DNA from: Prorocentrum cordatum
Lineage: Eukaryota > Sar > Dinophyceae > Prorocentrales > Prorocentraceae
Length of the DNA: 64,000 nt
Assembly (NCBI GenBank): GCA_963575745.1
Contig: CAUYUJ010014756.1
Span: forward strand, 62,001 to 126,000
Direction: 5' to 3'
In this document: in pieces, positions 12,805 through 23,179 of the stretch
Layout: the number at the start of each line of letters is the position of its first letter
Numbering within the stretch: position 1 is the first letter of the stretch
Notes under the pieces: model-generated
Database searches by the model: none
The model's input: the letters and a program-made list of their open reading frames with translations, nothing else
What the model was told of the DNA's origin: nothing
Made by a program: the position numbers and the translations under genes

Positions 12805-12965
12805 TTAAATCGGGCATGTCCCTCTACACAGGGAACATTCGAAGATAGTCAAACAAAGCAGTATGGGGACGATTATTCGACTATGTTTGACTATCTTTGA
12901 AGTTTTGCTTGCTATTGTCCATCTTCCTTCCAAAGTCCGCCTGTAGGAGGACATGCCCGACCTGA
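12805..12965. mobile_element. MITE family M1, copy A
   Basis: Terminal inverted repeats CGGGCATGTCC-CTCTACA (left) and TGTAGGAGGACATGCCCG (right), with the internal GGAACATTCGAAGATAGTC and CCAAAGTCCGCC motifs of the family. No clear target duplication. A 15-20 base internal inversion around GACTATGTTTGACTATC adds secondary structure. Non-coding. Confidence 0.75.
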
Positions 12966-13390
12966 TCGTAGTGCCCCCCCGCTGTGGCGAGCGAGTCACT
13001 GGGCCCGGGCCGAGTGCAGCGATCTTCGAGTTGCCACTCGATCCAACTGCTCGGCAGTTGGTCGTGGCGCTTTGGGACGTTTCCAGGCTGGTGCTCGACG
13101 GCTGCGTTGACGGAGTGGTCTCTAAGGATCTATGTTTCTTCTGACCAGTGCCGAGGACGGTATCGCCCTCGCACGGGGGCAGCAGGAAAACATAGTATCA
13201 CTATGGCCTACCCAGGGTCGCCCTTGCGCTCGGATAGCAAAACTCAATCCACCCGATCTGCGCCCAGGGGTCAACACACATCGAATCCGCACCTGTCCAG
13301 CGGCTCGCTCGGGCCAGAGATCAGCTCGAGGGGAATCCAGCCGTCTTGACGAGATGCACACACACACCGTTTTCAAAAATAACGAACAGT
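12966..13390. other. No feature recognised
   Basis: Open frames of up to 121 codons exist on both strands, but I recognise no domain, repeat or splice evidence. Confidence 0.4.
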
Positions 13391-13489
13391 TGACGAATAG
13401 ATGAGCGGTTCTCCAAGGAGTTTTCGAGGGTAGGCAGAAATTCCGCCCCCAGAAAAACAGAAAAGGGGGAACCAAAAACTAGCCCCTAT

Positions 13490-13640
13490 AGGAGCCACGA
13501 AACGTGTGAGGGGTGTGCTGAAACGGGATGGAGGAGGGATGAGGCGGGAGAGGAGGAAGGAAGGAAGGAGTAACGCGAGGACCGTCTCTTCAAAACGAGG
13601 ACCCAAGACCACAGGATGGTTGGGAAAAAAGGGGAAGCAA
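13490..13640 (+). repeat. Single-unit relative of the 57-58.5 kb satellite locus
   Basis: CCACGAAACGTGTGAGGGGT at 13495, then a GGA tract, then GTCTCTTCAAAACGAGGACC and CACAGGATGGTTGGGAA. The same order occurs at 58455-58700, right at the end of the 89-bp satellite, so one satellite unit with its flank exists here without amplification. Confidence 0.8.
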
Positions 13641-14215
13641 AAAAGCAACCCATGCCGGTTCCGAGGTGCGCTCGGGCCCGAATCTCGAGGGGCAGCCACC
13701 CATGGTGGCCGGCAGCCTCGGAGTCCGGCAAGAAGGCCAGAGAGCGTCCAAGCACATGCGTTAGTGAGGGGGCCGTCTACAGGAAGGGGGGGCCACCCCA
13801 AAACGCTAACAGCCAGGCCGGGGGGCACAACTAAAATGTAATATTCAAGATTCCGTTTTTGTCCGAAGGCATGATTTGGAAAATCCAGAATTATGCTTTG
13901 TTGATGTTTTTGCCATGAAGGGCTGCGTGTGCTTGAATTCAGAAATCGTGATTTTATTGTGGGAAGGCTTCGCTTCTTTCGCCCTTTTGGAAGTGTTGTT
14001 GCACGATGAACGCCACGTGCGAAACATGTTTGTGGGGAGTTGCGTGTGTGGTTTCATTCGCGGTTGATCGCGTAGTTGGTTTCGTTACTGTTCGTATCCA
14101 TCACGGTCCACCCAGCAATAGTACCCAGGCGAAATGTCTTGATCAGGGAAGTGCGGGAACATTCCGTGTAACGAAGAGAAATTGATGGGGAAGCCGTCAA
14201 ACTGAGTTTCGTGGG
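13641..14215. other. No feature recognised
   Basis: A 63-codon AT-richer open frame at 13876-14067 is the only oddity. It has no recognisable domain. Confidence 0.35.
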
Positions 14216-14279
14216 TCAGCCTGGGCATGCCCTGGAGTGAATGCACATTCGCGGCCCTTGCCGAAACAGGCAGGGCGCA

Positions 14280-14580
14280 GAAGAATGATGAGGGGGCGGG
14301 GGAGGAGGAGGTGGGGGAGGAACACGAGGAGGACGAGGACTAAAAGGAAGAAGGGAGGAGCGACGGGAGTAGCAGGAGGGGGGCGAGCAGAAGTATGATG
14401 ACATTGACTGCGCAAGCTTTGGGGGGAAGGAGGAGGAAGGGGAAGGAGGAGGGTAGGAGATGGAGTACGGAGGTGGGGCAGGAGGGGGAGGCGGAGGAGG
14501 GGGGAAAGGAGGAGGAGGGGAGGAGGAGGAGGAGGAGGAGGAGGCGGAGGTGGAGGAACGGAAGGAGGAGGAGGACGAGC
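14280..14580. repeat. GGA-rich purine tract
   Basis: Imperfect GGA/GGGGA repeats on the plus strand, with no coding signal. Confidence 0.85.
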
Positions 14581-14589
14581 GTACAAAAC

Positions 14590-17500
14590 GCGCCCACGCG
14601 CGCGCGCGCGCGAGGTGCGAATTCTGCATTGTTCTCAGGCGGTCTGGCAACGAAGGGGCCTGGAAACGAAGGGGTTGTTTTGGCTGGTGAACCGAAATGG
14701 GTCGTCCCTGGGTAGCGCGGGGCTGCAGCGCGCCAGCCAAGTGGCTCAGCGCGCAACGCGCCCGCGCGCGCGCGCCGGCGCGAGCTGTGAATTCTGTATC
14801 ATTTATAACAGAAGGGCCGCAATGTTGGCATGGGAGCTCAAGTAGTCCCCTAGCGGAGACCGATTGGATTTCCGATTCACCATGGGTTTGTAGCACGTCG
14901 GCGAAGTGGCTCAGCGCGCAACGCGCCCACGCGCGCGCGCGGGCGCGAGCTGTGAATTCTGCGTCATCCACAAAAGAAGGGCAGTCGCGCTGTCCTGGAA
15001 ACTAAAGTGCCCCCCCAGCGGTGACCGACTGGATTGTCAAATTGACATGGGGATGTAGCATGTCGGCCAAGTGGCTCAGCGCACAAGTCGCCCGCGCGCG
15101 CGGGAGCGAGCCGCCGCTCTGCGTTATCCAGAACAGAAGGGCCGCCACGGTGGCTTGGGGGTTCAAGCAGCCCCTTAGCGGTGGCCGATTTCTTTTTCCA
15201 ATTGAACATGGGCTTCTAGCATGTCGGCCAAGTGTCTCAGCGCGCAGCGCGCCCACGCGCGCGTGCGCGCGAGCTGTGAGTTCTACCCGCAATAGCAGGG
15301 CCGCCATGCTGGCCTGGGAAATCAAGCGGCCCATTAGCGGCGACCGATTGAATATCCGAGATAGCTCGAGTTTGTAGCGTTTTGGTTAAATGTTTCAGCG
15401 TACAACGGGCCCACGCGCGCGCGCGCCCGCTTGCGCTCGCGCGCGCGAGCTGTGAATTAATGCTGTATCACCAACAATAGAATGGCCGCCACGTTTGCTT
15501 AGAAACTTAAGTGGCCCCTTAGCAGTAACCGACGGACTTCCAAGTTAGCAAAAGGTCGTAGCATGCCGGTTAAGTTGTGCAGCGTACAGAGCGCCCGCGC
15601 CTGTGCGCGCAGGCGCGAGCTGTGAACCTGTATTCTCCGCAGTGCAAATCCCGCCACGTTCGCCTGAGAATTCAAGTGGCCCCTTAGCGGTGGCCGATGG
15701 TAAGTTCCATGTTTAACATGGGTTTGTAGCGTGTCGGCCAAGTTGCCCAGCGTGCAAGGCGCCTCGCGCGCGCGCCCGCGCGCGCGCGAGTTGTGAATTT
15801 TCCTACTACCCGCAGTAGAAGGGCCGCCATGTTGGCCTGCACATTCAAGTGGCCCCTTTGCGGTGGCTTCCAGCATGTCAGCCAAGTGGCTCAGCGCGCA
15901 ACGCGCCCGCGCGCGCGCGGGCGCGAGCTGCGAACCCTGGCCCACAGTAGAAGGGCCACCGTGTTGGCTTGGAAACCCGGATTGATTTCCAGGTTAGCAC
16001 AGGTTTGTGGCATGTTGGCCAAGTGGTTCAGCTCCCAACGCACCCGCCCGCGCGCGCGAGTTGCGACTTCTGGACCACTTGGTTACCCATAATAGAAGGA
16101 CCGCCACGATTGCCTGGAAACTGAAGTGCAACCCTATCGTCGGCTGATACGACTTCCGAGTAACCATGAGTTAGCAGCGTGTCGATTAAGCTGTATTTTT
16201 TATTGCACGCAATAGAGTGGCCGTCATGTTGGCCTGGAAGCCATAGTGGCCCCTTAGCGGTGGCCGATTGGTTTTCCCAGTTTACTTAGGGTTGCCGCAT
16301 GTCGGCCAAGTTGCTCAGCGTACAACGCACCCGCGCGCACGCGCGGGCGCGAGTTGTGACCTCTGTATCGCTCACAACAGAAGGGCCGCCGTATTGGCTT
16401 GGAAACGCAAGTGGCTCTCTAGCGATGGCCGACTGGATTTTCAATTTAACATGGGTTTGTAGCATGTCGCACAAGTGGCTCAGCGTAAAGGACGCCCACG
16501 CGCGCGCGCGAGCAGTGACTTACGAACTATCCACACCAGAACTTGCCCGTTGCGGTAGAAGATTGAATATCCTAGTTAGCATGTGGTTGTGCCATGTTGG
16601 CCAAGTAGCTCAGCGTGCAACGCGCCCGCGCGCGCGGGCGCGAGCTGTGAACTCTGTATCATCCACGACAGAGGACCGCCGTGCTGGCCTGGCAATTCAA
16701 GCGCCCCCGTGGCGGTGGCCGAATGGATTTCCAAGTTAACATGGGGTTGTTGCATGTCGGCCAAGTGGCTCAGCGCACAACGCGCGCACGCGCGCGCGCG
16801 GGCTGTGCATCCTGCACTACCCACAATAGAAGGGCCGCTGTCTCCTGGAAACTCATGCGGCCCCTGAGCGGTGACCGATTGGAATTCCGAGTTCACATGG
16901 GCTTGTCGCATGTGGCTGAACGTACAACGCGCCCGCGCGCGCGCCCCCACCCCCGGCGCGTGCGAGCTCTAAAATCCGTACTACCCGCAATATCGGGTCC
17001 TTTTATGTTGGCATGGAAGCTCAAGTGACCCTCCGCAGTAACCGATTGAACTTCCGAGTTAACATGGGGGTTGTCGCGTATCGGCCAGGTGGCTCAGCGT
17101 ACACGTCGCCCACGCGCGCGCTAGCTGTGAACTCTTTATTTTCCACCGTACAACGGCCACCATGTTGGCATGGAAAATCTAATTGGCCAATTAACGGTGG
17201 CTGATTGTATTCCGAGTTAACATGGGCTTGTAGCATGTCGGTCACGTGGCTTAGCGTACAACGCGCCCGCGCGCGCGAGATGTGACTTCTGGATTACCCA
17301 CATTAGAAAAGGGCCGCCATGTTGTGGCCTGGAAACTCAAATGGCCCCTTAGCGGTGACCGATTGGATTTCGAAGTTAGCATGAGTTTGTAGCGTGTCGG
17401 TTACGTGGCTCGATTTACAAAGCGCCACCGCGCGCGCGCGCGCGCGCCCGCGACCGCGCGAGCGCGAGTCGCGAATCTTGGGTTACCCACAAAAGAAGGG

Positions 17501-17800
17501 CCGCCGTGTTGGCCTGTGAACGAAGGTGTCCCTGAGAGGTGACCGACTGCATCTCCAAGTTAACATGTGGTTGGAGCATGTCGACCATGTGGCTGAGCGC
17601 GCAACGCGCCCACGCGCGCGCGGGCGCGAGCTGTGAATTCTGTTGTGCCCACAATAGAAGGGCCGCTATGTTTGCCTGGAAACTCAAGCGGCCCCTCAGC
17701 GGTGGCCGAATGGATTTCCAAGTTAACATGGGGTTGTAGCACGTCGGCCAAGTGGCTCAGCGTACTACGCGCGCGCGCGCGGGCGCGAGCTGTGCATTCG
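14590..17800. repeat. Diverged ~160-bp satellite with alternating-CG cores (~20 units)
   Basis: A unit recurs: GGGCCGCCATGTTGGCCTGG, then CTCAAGTGGCCCCTTAGCGG, TGACCGATTGGATTTCC, AACATGGGTTTGTAGCATGT, CGGCCAAGTGGCTCAGCG, then a run of alternating CG (up to about 20 bases) and GCGAGCTGTGAATTCTG. CG cores fall near 14595, 14765, 14930, 15095, 15250, 15415, 15600, 15770, 15910, 16055, 16335, 16500, 16630, 16790, 16935, 17110, 17268, 17430, 17615 and 17775. Units differ by many substitutions, so the array is old. Non-coding. Confidence 0.85.
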
Positions 17801-18059
17801 GCGCGCGGCGGCCGCGGGCCTTTCTGCGTGGGAAATAAACACAATATGCGAGCGCGGAAATGCAGCCACACGCATTGTGGCCATGGGCCACTACGTAGGT
17901 AGGCGAACACACGGCTGCAAGGGGCAATGCCGCCGCGCGTTAGGGCGGGGCACCATATTATGCGCGAGGGGAAAGCGCCGAGGCCATGCGCGGCCCTTGT
18001 TCAGCGCAGCCCGGTCGCCCCCGGCCTGGGGCCTGGCCCGGCAAGCAGCCCTGCCCACC

Positions 18060-18700
18060 CTGACTGGTGCCCAGCGGGCCCGGCCGGTAGCCCGGCCAGT
18101 AAGTCCGCGAACGCGGCGGGCAACCCTGCCGGTAACTCCACGAACCCGGCCGGCAACCCTGCCGGTAATTCTACGAGCCCGGCCGGTGACCCGGCCCGGC
18201 CGGTAACCCGGCTGGTAGCCCGGCTGTTAACTGCGCGCCCGGCCGGTAACCCGGCTGTTAGCCCCAGCCCGGCTGGTAACCCGGCTGGTAACCCGGCTGT
18301 TAATTCCCAGCCCGGCCGGTAACCCGGCCGGTAGCCCGGCTGTTAGCCCCAGCCCGGCTGGTAACCCGGCTGGTAACCCGGCTGTTAATTCCCAGCCCGG
18401 CCGGTAACCCGGCCGGTAACCCGGCCGGTAGCCCGGCTGGTAGCCCGGCCCTTAGCTCGGCCTTGCAGCACATCCTGTAGCGGAGCTACAGCGCCGCTAC
18501 AGAACGCCGCAGACGGCCGGCCCTTTGCCTGGCCGGCAGCCCGGCTGTAACTTCGCGCACCCGGCCGGTAGCCCGGCTGTTAATTCCCGCGCGCCCGGCT
18601 GGTAACTCCGCGCACCCGGCCGGTAATTCGGCGGTTTTGGTTGGTAACCTGGCTGGGAATTCAGCGAACCCGGCCATAATTGCGCGAGGTCGGGCAGTGG
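18060..18700. repeat. Minisatellite CCCGGC(C/T)GGTAA, ~14 bp unit
   Basis: Dozens of imperfect CCCGGCTGGTAACC / CCCGGCCGGTAACC / CCCGGCTGTTAA units. 17800-18060 before it holds no recognised feature. Confidence 0.9.
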
Positions 18701-18889
18701 CCCGGATGGAAATTTTGCGCACGCGGCGGGCCCCGCAGCCGGGAATGTCGCGGGTTAATTAACCACAGGAGGTCCCCCCCCCCCGCCCCCCCGATTCCCT
18801 TGGGACGAAAACAAGGCCTCGACGCCCCTGGCCCGCCCCCCGTGGATTCTTTTCCCGCGATTAGCCGTTTGGGCGAAATCCTCTTCGCA

Positions 18890-19800
18890 TTTGCACCCAT
18901 GGCCCACTATTGGTCATCCGTTGGTCACAGCAAACCGCGGCAGCCGGCGCAGGACAACCGTAGTGCGCTGATGGCCATGCACTTAACAGTTCGTGGAAAC
19001 CATTGGGCGCCGCGCAGTTGTTAAGTGTCTGGCCATCCATTGGGGCTAGAGAACTACATTTCAAATCGGGTCTTCCCCGAGGGTTTTCGCGTTCACACCG
19101 ACGACAAACGCGCGGAAACCAAAGTGCGCAGCGCGCGCGCGCGATTTTGCGCTGCGCACTATGGTTTCCGCATGTATGGTCATCTGTTGGGACAAGAATT
19201 AAATTGCGCATCGTTTGGTTTTCGCGTTCACATCTTTCACACATTTATGGAAAGAAACCGTTGTGCGCACCGAAGCGTCGCGCGCGCGACCTGGCGCTGC
19301 GCGCTGGCTTTCCCGCGCAATTATCAACTGCATGGCCATCTGTTGGGGCCAGAGAAATAATGTTTACATGATGCATTCCGAATTCCCGATTTGGATTTCG
19401 AGTTCGCATGCGTGGGAAGCCATAGTGCGCAGCGCAAGGTCGCGCGCGCGCGCGACCTTGCGCTGCGCACTATGGTTTTCCACGCATTTGCTAATCGTGT
19501 GGCCATCTCCTGGATTCAGAGAACTAAATTTTGCTTAGGGCTCCCCCTATTGATGTTCATGCTGACATCGTTGACACATGCGTAGAAAACCACAGTGCGC
19601 AGCGCAAGGTCGCGCGCGCGCGACCTTGAGCTGCGCAATATGGTTCCCCGCTCATTGTCCAACGCGCGCGCGCGACTTTGCGGTGCGCGCTGCGGTTTCC
19701 AACGCGTTTGTCCATTGTACGGCGAGTCCTTGGGGCCAGAGAACTCAGTTTTACATTTGGTTTCCCCGCGCGCGCGCGCGCGGTGAGTTCTGGATTGCCC
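18890..19800. repeat. Palindromic CG-core repeat units (~5 copies)
   Basis: Each unit contains GTGCGCAGCGC(AAGGT), an alternating-CG core, the inverse (ACCTT)GCGCTGCGCAC, then TATGGTTT and TTGGGGCCAGAGAAC. Cores lie near 19136, 19286, 19446, 19615 and 19768. It resembles the 14.6-17.8 kb satellite in having CG cores but shares no flank sequence that I can see. Confidence 0.8.
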
Positions 19801-19894
19801 CCCATACCCTGAGGTTGTCCCCGGCCTTTTTTTGCCCACAGGGAATCTACGGACAAATCATTTGGCCACAAGAACATCAAGGACTTTTTACAAA

Positions 19895-20035
19895 GACATG
19901 AAAAGGCCATACTTTTATGAAAAGACCATACATTTTTATGAAAAGGCCATATCTTCTTAAAAAGGCGATATCTTTATGATAAGGCCATATAATTTCATAA
20001 AAAGGCTATATCTTTATGATAAGGCCATATCTTCA
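19895..20035. repeat. 20-bp minisatellite AAAGGCCATATCTTTATGAT
   Basis: Seven imperfect units. A related array in opposite orientation lies at 27300-27375. Confidence 0.9.
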
Positions 20036-20279
20036 AGTAAACGGTCGTTCAATCATATTGTTCCTTGTGTTGTCATGGACAAACATTCAAAGATTCTGAT
20101 GAATCCGCCAAGAACAGAGCATAATTGATGTGCGGATACGTTGCAATCCTATGCGTTGCAAGCAAGCTGCAGCATACACGGCTCCGCCTCTTCCCATACC
20201 TGTCTTACGACTTGCGCGGCGAGCTGCAGCATTCACGACTTGCGCGGATACGCGGCAGTCCTGAGGCCCGCGAGGGGCA

Positions 20280-20520
20280 AGAGAAGCTTTTCGGGAGGAG
20301 GGGGACCCTGGAGGAGGAAGAGGCGGAGGAGGAGGAGGAGGCGGAGGAGGGAGGAGGAGGAGGACGGATGAGGAGAAGGATCAATATGCTTGCTGCCAGT
20401 GGAGGACGGAGGAGGGAGGATGAGGACGGAGGAGGAGAAGGATTATTCTATAGAAGTGCTGGCTGCCAGTGGCTCCAAATAAAAGCCCAAGCCCAGGAGG
20501 AGGAGGAGGAGGAGGAGGTT
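20280..20520. repeat. GGA-rich purine tract
   Basis: GGA repeats broken by short unique pieces such as GTGCTGGCTGCCAGTGG. It ends in GGAGGTTAG directly before a possible exon. Confidence 0.85.
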
Positions 20521-20521
20521 A

Positions 20522-20688
20522 GATTTTTTAGCAAGGATTTGTGTGTGATCCCAGACACGTTCGGGCAATACATACGATCGGATATTGCCCTTCGCCTTCG
20601 CACCACTCGGATTTCTCCGATGGCACGGAATTTGAAACAGCTCGAAACGAAAATCGTGAGCAGGCTGGCCACGGCCAAAATCGTTTGA
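20522..20688 (+). CDS. Possible 3' exon of an unidentified gene
   Basis: After GAGGTTAG the plus frame reads FFSKDLCVIPDTFGQYI and then SDIALRLRTTRISPMARNLK, ending ETKIVSRLATAKIV and TGA at 20688. Composition is protein-like and free of repeat bias, and a GGA tract like those in nearby introns precedes it. No partner exon is identified and the opposite strand is also partly open, so this is only a candidate. Confidence 0.25.
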
Positions 20689-20877
20689 GACATAAAAAAC
20701 AAGTAAACGAATTGCCCGAACCGTCTGCCGTGGAAACCGGTGAACCGGGACGGGGTCAAGAGGAAGGGGGAAAGAGGGATAACGATGATATGGGGGAGTT
20801 GGTACTTATCAGGGCGCGGCGCTATCGCTGGAGCAGAGAACGGCACCGCTCCGTCCAGAGTGTTGTGCTCTTGGAGT

Positions 20878-21165
20878 CTTCCTTCTTCTCCTCCTCCTCC
20901 TCCTCCTCCTCTCCTCCTCCTCCTCCTCCTCCTCTCCTCCTCCTCCTCCTCCTCCTCCTCCTCCTCCTCCTCCTCCTCCTCCTCCCTCTCCTCCTCCTCC
21001 CTCTCCTCCTCCCCCCTCCTCCTTCCCGTCCTCCTCCTCCTCCTTCTCCCAATCCTCCTCCTTCTCCTCCTCCTCTTCCTTTTCCTCCTCCTCCTCCTGA
21101 ACGACGACGACGACGTGAACGACGACGACGACGAACACGACGACGTGAACGACGACGACCTGGCG
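20878..21165. repeat. TCC microsatellite followed by ACG/GAC repeats
   Basis: TCC runs to 21098, then GACGACGACGTGAAC repeats to about 21160. Long open frames across it are artefacts. Confidence 0.9.
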
Positions 21166-21170
21166 AGGAT

Positions 21171-21810
21171 TTACAAAGACCTCTTCCGCACAAAGCACGC
21201 TTCGCACAAACAGTTACGGCGGCAGCGCTTGGGTGATTCTATAGGAGAACCTTTGAGCTTAAAGAAACGTGCATCAGGCCGAGGTCGCTCGGCTTTAGGC
21301 CTTTGGCTGCGAGCGGTAGGCCTACCATTGGACCCCCTAGCCCTGTTGGCAATCAGAGCTGCTAGTTCGGCCTCCGCCACACTGGATACACCGTTCTCCT
21401 GGGGGCCAGATCTTAAGATCCCCCGTCCCCCCTCCCCCTCCCCCGTCCCTCCCTCCCTCCCACCATCCCTCCCACCCTCCCTCTCTGTTCCCATGTTGTT
21501 TGGCACGAGTCTCCTGTGCTCGACGTTGGAGTTTTGCCTCCCAGCGCGACCGCCTCTCCTCTGAGCACCCGTCACCAATGTCAACATCGGGATCCACAGA
21601 ACTTTCGGCGAGGTCCATCTGGTCGTACTCGTCTTCGTCATCGTCGTTGCCGTCGAAACACAGGGGGTCCCTCTCGTCGCCGACATTGCCGCCGCCCGAG
21701 GCCGATGGGGTGACGCCCCCAGAAGGGGCTGGCCCGTCGCCCGCGATCCTAGGTCCGCCGAAAAGCTCCCTCGAAAACGAGCTAGGCAGCTTTCGCAGCC
21801 TTCGCTCCAT
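21171..21810 (-). CDS. Acidic hypothetical protein, two exons
   Basis: The ATG at 21810 opens MERRLRKLPSSFSRELFGGP, followed by a Gly/Ser linker and an Asp-rich patch (DGNDDDEDEYDQMDLAESS). It continues through a charged helix-like piece (SEERRSRWEAKLQRRAQETR). The frame then enters GGGA repeats. A consistent model ends exon 1 at 21484, removes an 85-base intron (21483-21399; GA donor, CCCCCAG acceptor) and continues ENGVSSVAEAELAALIANRA to a basic, Cys-containing end (CRRNCLCEACFVRKRSL), 184 residues. GA donors are known in dinoflagellates but the join is inferred. Function unknown. The antisense frame is also open in exon 2. Confidence 0.45.
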
Positions 21811-21894
21811 CTCGAGCCCTATAGACCCCTCGGACGAAGAATAATGATGGCGCCGACTGGGAGCCTCGAGGGCCTCGGATGGGCTCCCGCTTCT

Positions 21895-22630
21895 TCCTTT
21901 TCAAAACGAGGCTCTCCTTTTTTTGCTTGCTTCTTCCTTTTCAAAATGGGGCTCCCGCTTGGCGTGGATCTCCTAAGGGGCCTCTGGGAGGAGGAATCCC
22001 AGGGACGAGGCGGCTTGAAGGCCGGGGCCCCGAGCCAAACAGGCCAACCAGAAGGAGTCCCACAAGGGTCCCACGGGGCCCCCATCTGGGGTGCGGGCGG
22101 TTCCTTTTCAAAACTGGGCTCCCGCTTGGCGTGGACCTGCTAAGGGGCCTCTGGAGGAGGAATCCCAGGGAGGAGGCGGCTTGAAGGCCGGGGCCCCGAG
22201 CCAAACAGGGCAACCAGGAGGAGTCCCACAAGGGTCCCACGGGGCCCCCATCTTAGGTGTGGGCGGCTCCTTTTCAAAACTGGGCTCCCGCTTGGCGTGG
22301 ACCTGCTAAGGGGCCTCTGGAGGAGGAATCCCAGGGAGGAGGCGGCTTGAAGGCCGAGGCCCCGAGCCAAACAGGGCAACCAGGAGAAGTCCCATAAGGG
22401 TCCCACGGGGCTCCCATCAGGGGTGCGGGCGGCTCCTTTTCAAAACTGGGCTCTCATCTGACTTGGACCTGAGGGGCCTCTCGAGGAGGAATCCCAGGGA
22501 GGAGGCGGCTTGAAGGCCGAGGCTCCGAGCCAAACAGGGCAACCAGGAGGAGTCCCACAAGGGTCCCACGGGGCCCTCATCCTAGGTGCGGGCGGTTCCT
22601 TTTCAAAACTGGGCTCCCGCTTGGCGTGGA
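21895..22630. repeat. Tandem repeat with 166-167 bp unit, four units
   Basis: GGGCTCCCGCTTGGCGTGGA or its variants start at 21949, 22116, 22282, 22448 and 22611. The unit also contains GAGGAGGAATCCCAGGGA and CCCACAAGGGTCCCACGGGG. Units are very similar, implying recent amplification. The remaining 22630-22960 is GCT/TCC-rich with no supported gene. Confidence 0.9.
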
Positions 22631-22964
22631 CGTGTTGCTGGCGCTGCTTCTATTCATCCCTATGCGTGGCCTCATGTTCCGTGCTCCTCCTCCCCCTCGC
22701 CTCCCGTTCACCCCTGGTCCTAACCATCTTGCTGTTATTGGTGGTGTTGCTGCTGCTGCTGCTCCTCCTCCTCCTTCTCATCGCCCCCTTGCTTGCGCAG
22801 AAGGCACTCGTGCCCCCCCTCTGGCTCCCGCTCGCTGCCCTCGCAGCCCGGAGCGCTGGCAATGCCCAAGTCGGCAGAAGCAGTTCACAAGGTCGGCCCG
22901 ATGGGGCCCGAGGTACGGACATATATGGGAGGGAGGTTTGGGATTGGAAAGGGTGGGTTGAGGG

Positions 22965-23150
22965 AAGAAGGGGGAGGAGGAGGAGGAGGAGGAGGGGAAG
23001 GAGGAGGAGGAGGAGGACGAGGAGGACAAGGAGGGAGAGGAGGGGAGGGGGAGGAGGAGGAGGAGGAGGATGGGGAGGAGGAGGAGTCGTTTGGTCCCCT
23101 TGGATTTCGGGCCTTTCTGGAGGAGGAGGAGGACGGAGGATGAGGAGGAG
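22965..23150. repeat. GGA microsatellite
   Basis: GGA/GGGGA repeats immediately 3' (in gene sense) of the transposase-like gene. Confidence 0.9.
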
Positions 23151-23179
23151 GAGGTCGACGAGCAGAACTGTCTGCCCGC

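Noticed and set aside
14590-17800. Regularly spaced repeats considered as a CRISPR array
   Set aside because: Units are about 160 bp, diverged along their length and without constant repeat/variable spacer structure; eukaryotic context.
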